64,000 nucleotides of DNA from Hydra vulgaris (taxonomy: Eukaryota > Cnidaria > Hydrozoa > Anthoathecata > Hydridae). The stretch lies in assembly GCF_038396675.1 (NCBI RefSeq), contig NC_088921.1, forward strand, positions 13,487,001-13,551,000. The letters are read 5' to 3'. Both the position numbers and the translations under genes were made by a program. The notes beneath the pieces are model-generated. The model was not told the origin of the DNA, made no database searches, and saw only the letters and a list, made by a program, of their open reading frames with translations. Of the stretch, positions 31,588-45,279 are shown piece by piece; position 1 is the first letter of the stretch, and every line of letters begins with the position of its first letter.

Positions 31588-32730
31588 TTATCGAGAAAGG
31601 ACTTCGATAATTCTTCCGCATGCTTTGCCGTCTCCGTAAGGAGTGTTGGCTCTTGACATACTTAAATAATATTTCTTGTCTGAAAGTAAAGCAGAAATCT
31701 CCGAAAAAATTTTAGCTTTATCGGTTCCTACGAGTTTTACAGTTCCCGCCTCAACAGCTTCCGGTCTTTCAGTGGTATTTCTCATCACAATCACGGGCTT
31801 GCCCAAACCCGGAGCTTCTTCTTGAACTCCGCCGCTGTCTGTCAATACCAAATACGAACGACTCATCAAGTACACGAAGGGCAAGTAGTCTAAAGGCGCA
31901 ATAAGATAAACGTTTGAGATACCCTTCAAAAGTGCATTAACAGGCTCTTGCACATTCGGATTGAGGTGAACAGGGTAAATAATACTTGCTTCGGGATGTT
32001 TCAAAGCAGTTTCTTTGATTCCTTCACAAATATTGATAAAGCCGTCACCGAAATTTTCGCGACGATGACCGGTTACTAAAATAATTTTCTGATCATTTAT
32101 AATGTGTTCAAAATCATGCAAATCTTGCTTCAATCGTGCAACTATCCCTTCCTTTACCTCTGCTTTGCTGTCGATTTTTGCAATTGTCAAATGTAAAGCA
32201 TCGATCACAGTGTTTCCGGTGACTGTAATTGCTGCTTCATTAACATTCTCAGTTAGCAGATTATTTTTCGACCAAGGAGTCGGCGCAAAATGAAAAGTGG
32301 TTATTCTTCCCGTCAGCTGCCTGTTCATTTCTTCGGGCCATGGAGAATATATATTGTTTGTTCTCAAACCGGCTTCAACATGACCAACCGGAATCTGTTT
32401 GTAAAATGCGGCTAAAGCAGCTGCCGTAGATGTACTTGTATCGCCATGAACGAGAACTACATCCGGTTTAAAATCGGCAAGTACATCCCTCATTCCAAGC
32501 AAAACCCTGGCTGTGATATCATAGAGATCCTGCCCGGCTTGCATAATATTGAGGTCGTAATCAGCCTTAATATCAAAGATATTTATCACCTGGTCGAGCA
32601 TCTGTCTGTGCTGAGCGGTAAGGCACACTCTTGTATCAAAACGATCTTGATGTTTTTCAAACTCTTTCACTAAAGGAGCCATTTTAATAGCTTCCGGTCT
32701 AGTTCCAAAGACAATAAGAATTTTCTTCAT
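31588..32730 (-). CDS. wecB: UDP-N-acetylglucosamine 2-epimerase, intact
   Basis: Non-hydrolysing epimerase converting UDP-GlcNAc to UDP-ManNAc, precursor for enterobacterial-type common antigen, capsule or teichoic-acid-like sugars. An uninterrupted 380-codon frame runs from ATG at 32730 to TAA at 31588, the normal length. Conserved blocks are all present: FGTRPEAIKMAPL, VLVHGDTSTS, GHVEAGLRT (catalytic Glu), WPEEMNRQLTGR (second Glu), GNTVIDAL, VTGHRRENFG (His), HLNPNVQEPV, LTDSGGVQEEAPGLGKPVIV and NTTERPEAVEAGTVKLVG. It is the only recognisable bacterial gene in the window without a break, and it lies about 1.1 kb from the junction with host-like DNA. Whether it is expressed cannot be read from sequence; no intron, splice leader or animal promoter is evident. 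Confidence 0.97.
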   Translation of the reverse strand: MKKILIVFGTRPEAIKMAPLVKEFEKHQDRFDTRVCLTAQHRQMLDQVINIFDIKADYDLNIMQAGQDLYDITARVLLGMRDVLADFKPDVVLVHGDTSTSTAAALAAFYKQIPVGHVEAGLRTNNIYSPWPEEMNRQLTGRITTFHFAPTPWSKNNLLTENVNEAAITVTGNTVIDALHLTIAKIDSKAEVKEGIVARLKQDLHDFEHIINDQKIILVTGHRRENFGDGFINICEGIKETALKHPEASIIYPVHLNPNVQEPVNALLKGISNVYLIAPLDYLPFVYLMSRSYLVLTDSGGVQEEAPGLGKPVIVMRNTTERPEAVEAGTVKLVGTDKAKIFSEISALLSDKKYYLSMSRANTPYGDGKACGRIIEVLSR

Positions 32731-32829
32731 TTCAAAGTTTGATTGAGTTACTGTATAAACAGATTTCCGATAAACGAATAATTCTGCAAAAAAAGCAAGT
32801 TATTTCGAGATAAGACTCAGCAAATTAAA

Positions 32830-33826
32830 TGAGAATTAAAAGAAAAATTTCTTAAATAAAAATCCTCGATCGTTTTACAGATAATCTTATAAGCTTTGCA
32901 CATACGGGGAGTGATAGCAATAGTTTGAGTAACATCTCTTCTACAAGATAAAAACGGTTTTATATGGGTTGGAACAGCTAAACGCGGATTGAACAAATAC
33001 AATCCCAAGACTCACACATTTGAATGTTACAAAAACGAACCGACAAACCCGATGAGTCTGAGTGTCGACAATGTTATGACCATTTACCAAGACAGGAGTG
33101 AGAATCTATGGATAAGAACCTCACTTGGCGGTGTAAACAAATGGGATAGTCACGAACAGGGGTTTGAGTTGATGCGACAAAATCCGTTTTCAGTCGACTC
33201 TTTGTCTTCTAATAAGGTACGGTGTATTTTTGCAGATGATGATGACAAATTATGGATTGCTACTGTAGATGGCGGACCAAATATGTAGGACCCAAAAACT
33301 TCTAAAAGGAAACAATGGGAACACGAATCCAACAAACCAAACACAATAAGCCACAATCATGTAAGAACTATTACTAAAGACAAATCAAATAATTTTTGGA
33401 TCGGGACAGACGGAGGCGGAATAGACTGTGTCAACACACAGACCGGGAAGTTTAAAAATTATCATAATGAAAAAGATGACAAACCTCCCTTCAAACAATG
33501 TTTGGAAAGTAGTGATAGATGCGCATGACAATGTTTGGGTTGCAACAAGCGGCGGTGGACTGGCAAAACTAAATCCGTACGGAAAAAATTTACCATCTAT
33601 TCGTATGACCCAAACACACCCAAATCACTTAGCGACAACAAAGTAACTACGCTTTTCGTAGATCACAACTAATATCTTTGAATTGAAACTTTTGGTGGCG
33701 GATTAAATAAATTTGATCAAAGTGCCAGCACTTTTATCCGTTACAAATATGACAGAAATAATATACACACTATAGGCAATGATCGAAATTACTCTATTCT
33801 CGAAGATAAATCAAAACATTTATGGA
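32830..33826 (+). pseudogene. Two-component-type sensor with beta-propeller repeats, cut by the junction
   Basis: Successive Reg_prop units typical of Bacteroidota hybrid sensors: SLLQDKNGFIWVGTAKRGLN KYNPKT, DNVMTIYQDRSENLWIRTSL GGVNKWD, NKVRCIFADDDDKLWIATVD GG, HVRTITKDKSNNFWIGTDGG GID, NNVWKVVIDAHDNVWVATSG GGLAKLNP, and SILEDKSKHLWI. Stops lie at about 33288 and 33530, with shifts. The last unit should continue with GT..GG, but after HLWI at about 33826 the sequence becomes AT-rich host-like DNA. The kinase, receiver and AraC-type output domains are therefore absent. Upstream, 32740-32830 holds the divergent wecB leader. Confidence 0.85.
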
Positions 33827-33840
33827 TTAATTTCTTTAAG
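33820..33840. other. Junction between bacterial block and host-like DNA
   Basis: The propeller protein reading breaks after TTATGGATT (HLWI); from there composition shifts at once to about three-quarters A+T with no bacterial coding pattern. No N-gap, insertion sequence or obvious microhomology marks the site, and the exact base is uncertain by about 10. Confidence 0.7.
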
Positions 33841-34118
33841 CAGACATGAAAGTAAGTTTCTTTATTAATATTATAAAAACAAATGACAAGTCTAAAATTA
33901 TCCGAAATGCAAAGAATTTATTATTTTTTAATTATCTAATAACGTTCATGTTACATCCTGATTGCAAAACACTAAAGTTATTACATAATTAATTATAGCT
34001 ATTCACAACTTCCTCTGAAATAATTTTTCTATTATTTGAAATTTTTGATGTTTAGACATTTTTCCTGATAAACCTATTGATGGAAAAAACATGATGTTGA
34101 AAATAAGTTAGATAAGTG
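33841..34118. other. AT-rich host-like sequence, no feature
   Basis: No coding or repeat family recognised between the junction and the TA satellite. Confidence 0.5.
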
Positions 34119-34683
<565 letters not shown>

Positions 34684-34730
34684 CGTGCGGCCTTGGCGTA
34701 GTGGTATCTAAGAGTAAACACTTTAATAAC
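34684..34730 (+). other. Possible SINE/tRNA head fragment
   Basis: GTGCGGCCTTGGCGTAGTGG followed by TATCTAAG resembles a tRNA 5' half with an A box (TGGCnnAGTGG) but no B box or 3' half follows. It may be a truncated SINE next to the TA tract. Confidence 0.35.
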
Positions 34731-36820
<2,090 letters not shown>

Positions 36821-36832
36821 TTGTAAATCAGC

Positions 36833-36920
36833 CTAAAGCGGACATATATGTATAAAAAGTCCATCCTAAAACGGACCGTTTCTTAAAGCGGACAGTTTGC
36901 TGTCCGCTTTGCGTTTTGCG
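36833..36920. repeat. Hairpin-bearing GTCCGCTTT repeat
   Basis: AAGCGGACAGTTTGCTGTCCGCTT is a perfect inverted repeat of about 10-bp arms; AGCGGACATATA and TCCTAAAACGGACCG nearby share the same core. The core GTCCG-TTT recurs at 37091, 37453, 37864 and 38219, linking this to the repeat that follows. Confidence 0.6.
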
Positions 36921-37439
36921 ATTGAACTTTAGCTGAGTTACTTGGTTTAAGTTATCAAAACTTAGACTATAAGTTTTAAAATTGTGTATAAAGTAAATAG
37001 AATTTTAAAAAAAAGCAATTGGTTGATAGACTTGTCAAACTTTTCACTTTCTTTTTTTATCAGTGTATATCTCCTAATAGTAAAAACGTGTCCTAAAACA
37101 GACATTTATAAAAATCTTGTTTTTCATAGTTTGTTTGAAATTCTTCTTTTATATCTAAGTTACAATTGTTTATAAATACTATTTATTTGCTATATTTGTT
37201 TAGTGGTACCTTATATAAAAAAATAATCCAATATTTTGTAAAGTGTGTATCTTATACAACATATACAATTAATTTTGAACCAAGAAAACAGAACTGTTTT
37301 TACTGTTTCTCTAAAACATTTTTGATATGAAAACGTTAGCAAATTATTTATTAATATTATTATTAGTATTGTTATTATTAGTGTTAGCATTTAAGTAATT
37401 AAGAGTCTAAACTTTCGTTTATTAGCATTTCTATTCATA

Positions 37440-38300
37440 ATTTTACTTTTTCATGTCCGCTTTAAGTTAACTTTTTACTCATTACTTTTTGAGTAAAGTA
37501 CTCTTATTGTTTGCAATTATATATGCAAATTTATTATAAGAAAACAATACGAAATATTGTGCTTTTTTTTATTATTTAACTTTGTTATAATAAACTTTTT
37601 AAAACTAAGAGAAAATACAAGATCGTTTTTATTTTGTTGTTGTGGCTTTCCATCAAAGACTGTTTTACGTTTGTTTTTACGCACATAATTTTTATATATA
37701 CTTATATACACTTATTTATTAAACCGAAAATTATTTTTACGTGAAAAAAAAGTCTGCGTATAGATTTAGTTAATTAATTTATTTTATTTGTGTGTAAATA
37801 ATTTTTAAATATTTTTATAAAAAGAAAAAGGAAAAAACACCAGGTATATTTTATATAAATATATGTCCGTTTTACGTTGAATTTTAACATAAAACTGATT
37901 AACTGAACATAATGAACATTGAATATACTAAATAACTTATATAGCTTTATTTTTTTAAATTATAACTTTTTATAAAACAAAAAAAAAAATCTTTCATTGA
38001 TTATTTATATATTTTTTAGCATTTCTTCCGAACACCGCTTTACGTTTGTTTTTAACGCACTTGCATGATTTTAAAATATACTCTTATATACTTATTCAAT
38101 AAACCAAAATTTACTTAGGTAAGGTATTTAATTTATTTGTTTTAATTATGTGTGTAAATATTTGTAAAATATTTATATAAAACAGAAAAGAAAAACATTA
38201 TATTTAACAAATGTATATGTCCGTTTTAGGTTGAATTTTATCATGAAACTGATCGAATATATTGAATGACTTTTATAGCTTTTTATTTTTCATTCATTCA
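37440..38300. repeat. Diverged tandem repeat, period about 355-375 bp
   Basis: Landmarks recur in the same order: ACGTTTGTTTTTACGCAC (37664) and ACGTTTGTTTTTAACGCAC (38039); TGTCCGTTTTACGTTGAATT (37864) and TGTCCGTTTTAGGTTGAATT (38219), each followed by a TATAGCTTT. A partial third copy starts at 37453 (GTCCGCTTTAAGTTAACTTT). No protein is encoded. Confidence 0.7.
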
Positions 38301-38433
38301 AATTACAAAGAATTTGCTTTTCGAATTTTTTCGAACTTTTTTTTAACTTTTTATAAAGTTGAAAGCAAACGCTTTTGAAATTGGTTAGTCGAAGAAACAT
38401 GAAGAAGTTTAAAGAACAAAGTTAGAGCAGCTC

Positions 38434-38629
38434 CAGTGACGGATCCAGAAAGTCAAGGGGAGTGATGAGTTAGGGAATGATGAACCCTCTCCCCCTCAAT
38501 ACCAGAATCTGAAAGTCCTAAAATATATTAGAAATGTAGGACTTTTTTTTTGACGCAAATGGATACAAAATATAAAAATGTTTCAGTACCCCTCTCTCTT
38601 CCCCAACAAAGTTCCTGTATCCGTCACTG
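38434..38629. mobile_element. Non-autonomous hAT-type MITE
   Basis: About 196 bp. The left end CAGTGACGGATCCAG and the right end, reverse complement CAGTGACGGATACAG, are inverted. Flanks AGCAGCTC (38426-38433) and AGCAGCTT (38630-38637) match at 7 of 8 bases, an 8-bp target-site duplication as made by hAT transposases. No coding capacity. Confidence 0.8.
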
Positions 38630-38989
38630 AGCAGCTTAAACATACTGTCAATTAAACAAATCTTTTAGTATATATTTATAAACAGCCTAATACTTCTGAT
38701 ACCTCAAATAGTGTTTTAATTTGGAAATCATCGACGTTGTTGCTTTTTTGACAACGATTACGAAAATTCATTACCAAGTTCGAAAAATAGAGCTAAATAG
38801 AGGACATTTGAATTGAACTTATTCAAATAATATATTTAAAATTAATTCAGTAAAGTTTGGAAGACGGTCAATTTTATTTGAACCTCAATTGGTTTCTAAA
38901 ATTGGTTGTTTATGTTCTTTCATTTTTCTATAGAAAAACATAATCTAAAGATTATGTTTTTTCAATATTTTCATAAATTAATCAAGTTA

Positions 38990-39190
38990 TTTTATATAAC
39001 ATATTTATTTAAGTTATATATATATAATATTTATTTAAGTTTTGTTTTATTTATTTAAGTTATATTTTATTTATTTAAGTTTATTTATTATTTAAGTTTA
39101 TTTATTATTTTATTTAAGTTTATTTATTATTTAAGTTTATTTATTATTTTATTTATTTAAGTTATATTTATATAATATTTATTTAAGTTT
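38990..39190. repeat. Minisatellite of ATTTAAGTTTATTTATT units
   Basis: Irregular array of ATTTAAGTT and TATTTATT blocks over about 200 bp. Confidence 0.8.
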
Positions 39191-39277
39191 TGCGTTAGGT
39201 GAAACTATTTATTTACTCGTGAGAGAGTCCATGGCGCGAAACTTCAATGTTGAAATATTTTTTCAACGGGTAGTATA

Positions 39278-39420
39278 GAGTGACGGATACAGAACTATTT
39301 TTAGGAAGGATGGTGATACAAAAATATATTTTTATAAAAATTAGGCTCTCGATTTCTTTTGTATTAAAGGACTTAAATATTCTGCTCGGGTATTATGCAA
39401 CTTCCCTGGTGCCGTCACTC
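39278..39420. mobile_element. Second hAT-type MITE, degraded
   Basis: Left end GAGTGACGGATACAGAAC and right end GGTGCCGTCACTC are inverted; flanking octamers GTAGTATA and ATTGTATA match at 6 of 8. Related to the copy at 38434. Confidence 0.6.
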
Positions 39421-41373
39421 ATTGTATACAAAATTATTTTTGAAATAATATTTTTTTGATTTTATTTTCTTTTGTATTATTTTATATTATGTTTATGCTT
39501 TAATTATTATATGGTTAAGTAAAATCTGTTGAGTCCAAATTCATATTAAACGACATGTAAACTGAAAAGATATGTATGAATGTTTTTTAATAAAGAAAAA
39601 TTTCTGAGTTTTTTTTCTTTTGAAAAATTATAGTTTTTTTCACTTTATCTAAATTATTTTTACAGTCAGAAGAATGCAGCGTAAAAAATGCATATTATAC
39701 AAAAGAGATTAAACAAGGTATATTATACAAAGAAAATTTATTTTTTAAATAGTTATCGAAAGCTTCCCATTGCCTGTACGAGTTCAACAAATTGTTAAAA
39801 GAACGACGAATATACACAATTAGTATTTTTCTTTTTTTTAAACAAAAATATTGTATCAAAAAACAAAGAAAATGTTCATAAACAATGTAGATGTTCATAA
39901 ACAAAAGCTGGTTTATGCTTTAAAGCTATAGAGAATGAAAATTAAAAATAATGGAGTTATTAATTACCAAAAATATAAATCCTATTACATCAAATAATAT
40001 TCTAAACCGATACAGCGCAGCAATAAAATAAGAAAGTCAAGAAACAGTTATTGTGCTACTCAATTCAAAAATATATTTTAATAACAGTATTTTATATTAT
40101 AGTATTTAAAATATCTTATATTATAATATTTAAAATATAACAGTTATTTTTTAACAGCAGCCGCACAAAAATCACTTAAATATAAATAGTTGTATTCAAA
40201 AAGTTCAATACTAGATACATTTTTAAAACCAGATTCTAAAAGAGGATAAAAAAATATAATGCTAAAGAAACTTTCACCTTTTATTTGTAAAACAAATTAC
40301 CATTTGTACAAGATACTTTTTGTCACTGTATCGTATAAGAAAATACAAAAATTTAGTTTTTCGCGAACTCGCTAATGCGTTTAGTTCAAAGGCATTTTGG
40401 TATTTAAAGAAAAGTTCGTAATCATTTTTAGTTTACTTTCATAATAAAAAAAAAGTTTAAAATTTGTTGTCAAAAAAATTTTACATTTTTTTACACAAAT
40501 TGTAAAAAAAGAAATTATCAGCTGAGATATAAAGCTTCGTGTATAACTGTAACGCAATGCCCCACTGTCCGAAAATATCGTGCTCTACCTACACTCCATG
40601 ATGTTTTTTCTAATTTAATAATTGCATATTTGCCGTTGTTGGCTTAGTTAACTTAACGTGACGTCACGCTTTTTTAAAATAAACCAGTTATACTAAAAGA
40701 GTTCTAATTACTCTAAACTTAATGCTATAACTAGCTCATTGCAAGTTCACTGGTAGGCTAGCAGATAGTTTAATATAATGTTTTATATTTCAGCAGTAAT
40801 GCATGCATGCATCAAATAAAAACACATTAGTTTTTGTACCCAACTAAAAAGTTTTAACCTTTTATCACTATAAATATCACATGAAATATAAAACAAAAGA
40901 AAAATATTTAAAACTCAAAAAGCTAAAAAAAAAGTTTTTCTTCAATAAGATTTTAATATCTTTTTTTTTAATTTTTTTTTTTTAATTTGGTGATGAACTT
41001 TAGTCATTTTTTGTTACCCCTAACCCCTCTTGATTTAAATTTAAATGTGTCTATTCCATCGAATTTATTCTGGTTAATTAAAGAATTATTACCAACATAA
41101 CTGAATTGACGTAGATAAAACATGGCATTGTTCTTTCAAATTTTGAAGAAATAAGGTAGGTTGTTAAATTGTGTTTCCAATGATCGTAAAACTTTTACTT
41201 AAAATTATCTAAATTAATATAAAAACCAGCGCATATGTAGTATAAATTTTTTTCTGTTTGTTTTAAAAAGTCCTTCCAGGATTTGCTGTCACCTATATCA
41301 ACTTAAAGCACCGCAATTGAGCATTTAATATGACATACACGTTTCTTTTCCTTTTGTTTTTTTATTTTATTTG
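39421..41373. other. Host-like DNA without a recognisable gene
   Basis: AT-rich, with homopolymers and a GCATGCATGCATC stretch near 40800. No coding family or RNA gene recognised. Confidence 0.4.
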
Positions 41374-41572
41374 TTAATTTTGTGTTCCCCAAGAATTCTT
41401 TGCGGATTTATCACACAGCACCGCAAAAGAGCATCTGGATGGAAGTTCACGCCTCCTTCCTTTACCGATGTTCCGATGTTATAAAACTTACCCAGAGGTG
41501 GGGTTCAAACAAGGGATCTTTTGTTTCTGAGTCAAGTGCGCTATTACAACACCACAGCTTCCCAATAAATAA
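41374..41572 (-). mobile_element. tRNA-derived SINE
   Basis: On the minus strand the head reads GGGAAGCTGTGGTGTTGTAA with an A-box-like TGTGGTGTTGTAATAGCGC, an anticodon-arm-like CTTGACTCAGAAACAA, and a B box GTTTGAACCCC in the right spacing (about 40 bases after the A box). The body runs from there to CTTGGGGAACAC and ends in an A-rich tail. This is RNA polymerase III promoter architecture in a SINE, not a working tRNA. A related fragment (CACCGCAATTGAGCAT) lies at about 41310. Confidence 0.7.
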
Positions 41573-43265
41573 ATAAAAACTCAGTAAGTCAGTGCTCATT
41601 AAATAAAAACTTTAAAAAAAAAGTTATTGTATTTTATGTTATATGAAAGTTATTGTAATATTAAAAGTCTAAACTGTTATTAATTCTACTTCTTTGCTGT
41701 TGCAATTTTAATTGAATCGAGTTGAATCGATAATTGAATTTATAATCGAGATAATAATGACTTTAAGGTTTCACTTTTTATTCTAGAAAACATGCAAGAC
41801 GCTTGGTTGTCACAGTAATTGCATTCAAAAACTTTTTTTGTTGAATAAAATGAAAAAAGTTGATAATGTTTTCTTTAGTTTTTTTAAAACTATGTGTTAT
41901 TAAATTTTTTTTTGCTTTGTTATAAAACTATTTTACTTTTAAATCGCTGTTAATCTTTAACGTATAGGGAAAAGACGCCTATGGTGGCATTGCGCCTGTA
42001 ACGGGATAGTGGTCATAATTCCATTAAAATTGGTTTTGGTGAAAAAGTGATTAAATCTACAAGACTGTACTGACTTTACATTAAATCAAATTTGGAATAT
42101 GCTGTTGTAGTTTTGTTCCCATCGTATGTTTAAGATTGTGGTTTTATTGTTAACTGTGCAGGGAGGGAATTTTCATGCATTTTATATTTATATTTTGTGC
42201 ATTTAGTGGAATATTTACTTTATTTTTATCTTTTTAACAAGGCAGATACAGCTTGTTTTAATGAAATTGATGACTTTTTCTCAATGATGGCATACTGACG
42301 AGTTGGGTGTGTTGCAATATTGATGAGTTGATAAAACCTTTTTTTCAAGAAAAACTTATTTTCAATTAAAGTAAAAAGAAAGCGATGCTTCAAAAGTTTC
42401 TTTTTTTGTCCAAAAAATACATGTAACGCAATATATCCAATGCGCATGCGCAAAACCTAAAAATGCTGCTGTGTAGAATGAAATTCTAAGTAAAGATAGT
42501 TGCGAATAATTTCTGGCTTTTTTGAGGGAAGACTTTAAAGTTGTATGAAATCATCAGGTTACCCTTGATCCTAACCAGCGCCCATCCTCCCCTATGCCAT
42601 CATAGGAGCAGTGGTTCCCTATGATGGCAAACTTTTTCTGTTGTTTTTTTTTAAATAAGAATAACTTTTAAAAAAACAAAACTGATAAAAACTTCCGAGA
42701 ATTTTTATTGTTCTAGATGTAACAAGGTATGTATCCATATCAAAACTTTTATTATTGGTCTTCGGGATACTGAATAATTTTTTTTTTTTTAAAGTTATAA
42801 GTTTGCCGTTGGTAAAATTGGTAAAATATACACATGGCGGGGGCAAGAAAAAGACAAAATAGTCTTATCGCCAAGCTCCCAATATTCCGTAAATAATATA
42901 GCTATCAAATCTTGTCATTAAAAAAGTTATCAAATATAAACAAAAAACAAAAGACATAAAAATAAATAAAATAAATTCTAAAACTTATTTTTAAATATAA
43001 TTCAACACAAAACAAAAATAAAAAATAAACAAACAAACAAAAATGATATTTGAAAATATATATGAATGATCTTAATTACTGCGATTAAGAATTCTTAATT
43101 AGGAAATATAAAGAAAAGAATTTAAACTTCTATAGCAAGACCTTTAGTTTTTCATAAAAAGAAAATAAAAAATAAGTTTTTTTTTGAACTAAGTTTTTAA
43201 ATCTTTGCAAATAAAATGAAAATATACTATACAATATTTTAAAGGCCAACAAATAAATATAGCTC
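41573..43265. other. Host-like DNA without a recognisable gene
   Basis: Includes CTATGATGGCAT-type fragments near 41970, 42595 and 42620 that recur around 44610 (a dispersed repeat), but no coding family. Confidence 0.4.
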
Positions 43266-44545
43266 TAGAAGAAGTCCTTCATGTTTTGATTAATTAAAAT
43301 TATTTCTTTTAGTTTTGATTTAAAAATATTTATGTTTGCAAGCGTTTTGATGTCATTTCTAATTACTTTACTCCATAGTTGAGGGCCTCTAATTGTGATG
43401 GAAAACTTAGTGGCTTCAAAGTGATTTTTAGTTTGAACATAATTATTGTTTGCATGTCTAATAAGGTATTTGTGCTGTTTTTTTAAATAGTGTTTTAAAA
43501 ATATTTAGCATCGTATCGTTATTGATTTTATACATAAAAATTAAATGATGATATATATTTATTTGGTAATTATTTAAGATTTTTAAATTAATAAATAGTG
43601 GTTGTGAATGAGAGAGACGGTCTGCGTTGGATATTATTCTTATGGCATGTTTTTGTTTGTTAAATAGTTTGTTTTTTGTTTTTTTATTGGTGCTGCACCA
43701 AGCAATGTTAGCATAATTGAGATAACAATGAAAAAAAGAGAAGTAGATATATTTTAAGTAAGTTTGATTTAGATATGGTTTTACCTTATAAAGTATGCCA
43801 ATATTTTTAGAAATTTTATTTTCGATTAATTTTAAGTGGTTTGTCCAGGTAATATTTTCGTCAAGAAGAACACCTAGAAACTTCATTGGGTGTTCTCTTT
43901 TTATAAATTGATTCCCGATGCTAATATTCCGGAGCTTTAGAGGAATTTCGTCTCTTTGATAAAAGCGATGAAAAAAAAAATATACTTCGTTTTGGTTAAG
44001 TTTAACGACAATTTATTTGTGTTAAACTATTCAGTTAATTTTAACAGTTCTTTGTTGACTGTTTTAAATAGAGTTTTTATGTTACTATGAGAATAAAATA
44101 ATTTGGTATCGTCAGCAAACAAAATAGAGTCTAAAATATTCGAAGCTCTGCTTAAGTCGTTAATGTAAATTGAAAACAAAAGCGGTCCTAAAATGGATCC
44201 TTGACGAACTCCACAAGCGATTGTCCTATTGTCAGTTTTACCACCATCATAAGAAACATACTGCTTTCTATTAGGCAAGTAGCTTTTAAACCAAACTATA
44301 TTTGCATTCTTAACTCCGTAATTTACTGGTTTTTTTACTAAGATATGGTGGTTGACTGTGTCGAAGGCTTTGCTAAGGTCTATAAAAATACCTTATGTAT
44401 ACTCTTTTTTATTAAAGGCTCGAAAAATATCATAAACAAGTTTAAGAATAGCATGATCAGTTGAATGACCTTTTTTGAACCGAAATTGTTTGTTGTATAA
44501 AATATTATTTGTTTCTAGGAAAGAGAATAGTCTATTATACATTAT
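43266..44545 (-). mobile_element. Non-LTR retrotransposon reverse transcriptase, 5'-truncated
   Basis: Read leftward: FRFKKGHSTDHAILKLVYDI, IDLSKAFDTVNHHILV, then CGVRQGSILGPLLFSIYIND L and SILFADDTKLFYSH (the FADD box, two catalytic Asp), PMKFLGVLLDENITWTNHLK, LNQTYLKYIYFSFFHCYLNY ANIAWCST, KQKHAIRIISNADRLSHSQP, and the C-terminal RGPQLWSKVIRN. This is the RT and connection region of CR1/Jockey-type elements, abundant in Hydra. One stop splits KLTE*FN, and TAT*GIF is another. The endonuclease is missing, typical of 5' truncation on insertion. Confidence 0.85.
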
Positions 44546-45279
44546 TCGTATTATACATTATTCTATTACACATTATTCGTTCAATAATGAAGCTACAAAG
44601 TTAAGTACGCCATCATAGGCGCCTTTCCTCTAGCGTTATATTTCAACATGTACAATTAGACGTGTTTTTATATTTTTATTAACAAAAAAATATTACTTTT
44701 ATTACTGTATACATACTGACAATTTTATTTAATGTAAACGAGACTTAGTTAAAAAGACATCTTATATCTTCTTCTGTTCCAGTTCTTTTATATATATTCT
44801 TTTATATATGTTCCAATTCCTTTATATAATCGCTGGGGCAATTTAACAGTGGCGCTCCCCCCCCCCTTCCTCAAAGAAAAATAATTTTCATTCTTTAGTT
44901 GTTTTTTTGTTGAATATGGTCAGCTAGTCAATAGGTTAAAGTTTTGGGGACCTGTTTTTTTTGGGAAGTCACACAGTACTTTTTCAAAATTTCTCCCCCT
45001 CCGCCTTCTCCCCATCATGTATAACAACCATAATATCACTCATTTTTCGTGATATTATTGTCGTTATTTTAGCTTTGCCACTTTAATTTATAAAATTTTA
45101 TCTGAGCATTCTCTGAGTAACTTTGACAAACTAAATCTTTAACACCTACATTTCGTAAACTTATTAATATATGCAAAATATTTGTGCAAAATTAGGAAAA
45201 AAAAAATTTTAATTGAACTTTATAAAAGTGTAAAAAAATTGCTGAGTTTTTCTGGATTTTTCTGGGATTCATGTTATTT
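44546..45279. other. Host-like DNA between two RT fragments
   Basis: Short repeats (ATTATACATTATTCG near 44540, TATATATTCTTTTATATATG near 44800) and C/T-rich runs; no gene. Confidence 0.4.

Noticed and set aside
1..33826. Stop-codon reassignment as the reason for the in-frame TAA/TAG/TGA
   Set aside because: All three stops occur, and they replace different residues (Leu, Gln, Lys, Trp, Arg) by comparison with protein families. True frameshifts, deletions and lost catalytic residues are also present.
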